Below, in pieces: positions 12,164 to 12,723 of a stretch of DNA of 12,723 nucleotides. The DNA lies in NCBI GenBank assembly GCA_937902285.1, contig CALGTB010000054.1:1-12723 (forward strand), given 5' to 3'. Below the pieces are notes generated by a model. The model was not told the origin of the DNA, searched no databases, and saw only the letters and a program-made list of their open reading frames with translations. A program made the position numbers and the translations under genes. Within the stretch, counting starts at the first letter, position 1. Every line of letters starts with the position of its first letter. Source of the stretch: an uncultured Actinomycetes bacterium (lineage in GTDB: Bacteria; Actinomycetota; Actinomycetes; S36-B12).

Positions 12164-12723
12164 GTGGCACAGATGACACTGGCCGACGTGTTTGAGACCA
12201 TCGTCCAGCCGGAACGGGGCGTGGGCTTTCGGGGGTATGACGGTTCGACCGGGGGACCGCCCGATGCTGAGGTCGTGCTGGAGGTCGTCCGCCCCCGCGC
12301 GGTTGCCTACCTGGCCGGGGCCCCGTCGGAGTTGGGTCTGGCCCGGGCATATGTCGCCGGCGATTTGGAGATCGTCGGCGACCCCTACGTCGCCCTGTCG
12401 CGTCTGCACCCCTTCGACCTCGACCATCTGACCCTGAGGGACCGCGTCCGCCTCGTCACGAGGTTGGCACCGCACGCCCTGCGCCGCGTTCCGCCGCCGC
12501 CCCAGGAACACCGGGTCCGCGGGCGGCGGCACTCGCGCCGTCGTGACGCCGACGCGGTCGAGCACCATTACGACGTCAGCAATCGGTTCTACTCCTATGT
12601 CCTGGGTCCGTCGATGGCCTATACCTGTGCGGTGTTTCCGACGGAGACCAGTTCGCTGGAAGACGCTCAGGCCGCCAAGTTCGACCTGGTCTGCCGCAAA
12701 CTTGGCCTTGGCCAAGGCCAAGT
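12164..12723 (+). CDS. Cyclopropane-fatty-acid-synthase-like SAM methyltransferase (Rv3720-like), 5' part
   Basis: GTG 12164 follows GGAGGAAGG; ATG 12173 is the alternative. The 186 visible residues match the N-terminal region of the actinobacterial family that includes M. tuberculosis Rv3720: FRGYDGSTGGP, YLAGAPSELGLARAYVAGDLEIVGDPY (48-75), then HHYDVSNRFYSYVLGPSMAYTCAVFP (134-159), which forms part of the phospholipid acyl-chain site in cyclopropane synthases. The glycine-rich SAM motif expected next lies beyond the window. These enzymes add a methylene or methyl group to unsaturated acyl chains in membrane lipids; some relatives act with a flavin reductase to make 10-methyl fatty acids. 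The visible sequence cannot tell these apart. It lies 88 bp after the exporter in the same orientation with no clear terminator, so it is probably in that operon. Confidence 0.87.
   Translation, partial: MAQMTLADVFETIVQPERGVGFRGYDGSTGGPPDAEVVLEVVRPRAVAYLAGAPSELGLARAYVAGDLEIVGDPYVALSRLHPFDLDHLTLRDRVRLVTRLAPHALRRVPPPPQEHRVRGRRHSRRRDADAVEHHYDVSNRFYSYVLGPSMAYTCAVFPTETSSLEDAQAAKFDLVCRKLGLGQGQ
12700..12723. other. 24-bp perfect palindrome at the very end of the window
   Basis: ACTTGGCCTTGG (12700-12711) is followed by its exact reverse complement (12712-12723). It falls within the methyltransferase frame at the point where the family normally continues into its SAM-binding motif. A perfect palindrome ending exactly at the last base is typical of a fold-back assembly or library artefact, so the last four codons may not be real. 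Confidence 0.7.

Overview
The window looks like chromosomal DNA from a high-GC Gram-positive bacterium (Actinomycetota). Codon third positions are GC-rich, GTG starts are common, several promoters appear leaderless (a TAnnnT box six bases before the start codon), and the gene families are typical of actinobacteria: PAP2_3 phosphatases, TetR- and MarR-controlled MFS pumps, and an Rv3720-like fatty-acid methyltransferase. Genus cannot be fixed from sequence alone.

Left part (1-3144): the 3' end of an unidentified gene stops inside a 13-bp hairpin. Next to it is the 3' half of a tRNA-Thr(CGT) on the minus strand. The T-arm and acceptor part of this tRNA recurs about 2.35 kb to the right. Between the copies lie three 11-bp direct repeats, a type II toxin-antitoxin pair (toxin first) with a palindromic operator over its promoter, and a tyrosine-recombinase integrase. 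This has the layout of a very small tRNA-integrated element whose only visible cargo is the toxin-antitoxin pair. The integrase is dead: it carries a frameshift and has Gln in place of the catalytic Arg of the HxxR box. The right tRNA end is fused to a TetR regulator lacking its N-terminus, so the original tRNA/element border has been rearranged.

Middle part (3145-5619): two paralogous PAP2_3 membrane phosphatases point at each other. Between their catalytic parts lies a decayed C-terminal fragment of a 1-Cys peroxiredoxin with several indels, and the second PAP2 gene runs through into it in a wrong frame. With the dead integrase and truncated TetR this makes 1.4-4.8 kb a zone of gene decay.

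Right part (5800-12723): a DHA2-type MFS exporter (minus) is divergent from an intact TetR regulator, with a palindromic operator in the shared promoter. A gene-poor stretch of about 0.9 kb with GC-rich hairpins follows, then a stand-alone MarR regulator. Last comes a probable operon: a MarR regulator (probably leaderless) overlapping by 11 bp a second DHA2-type exporter, followed after 88 bp containing a threefold 18-bp repeat by the start of a cyclopropane-fatty-acid-synthase-like methyltransferase. The window ends exactly on a 24-bp perfect palindrome, which may be an assembly fold-back.

I see no clearly new defence or biosynthetic system. The points most worth following are the minimal toxin-antitoxin element with its dead integrase and odd tRNA/TetR junction, and the MarR-exporter-lipid methyltransferase cluster with the in-phase repeats.
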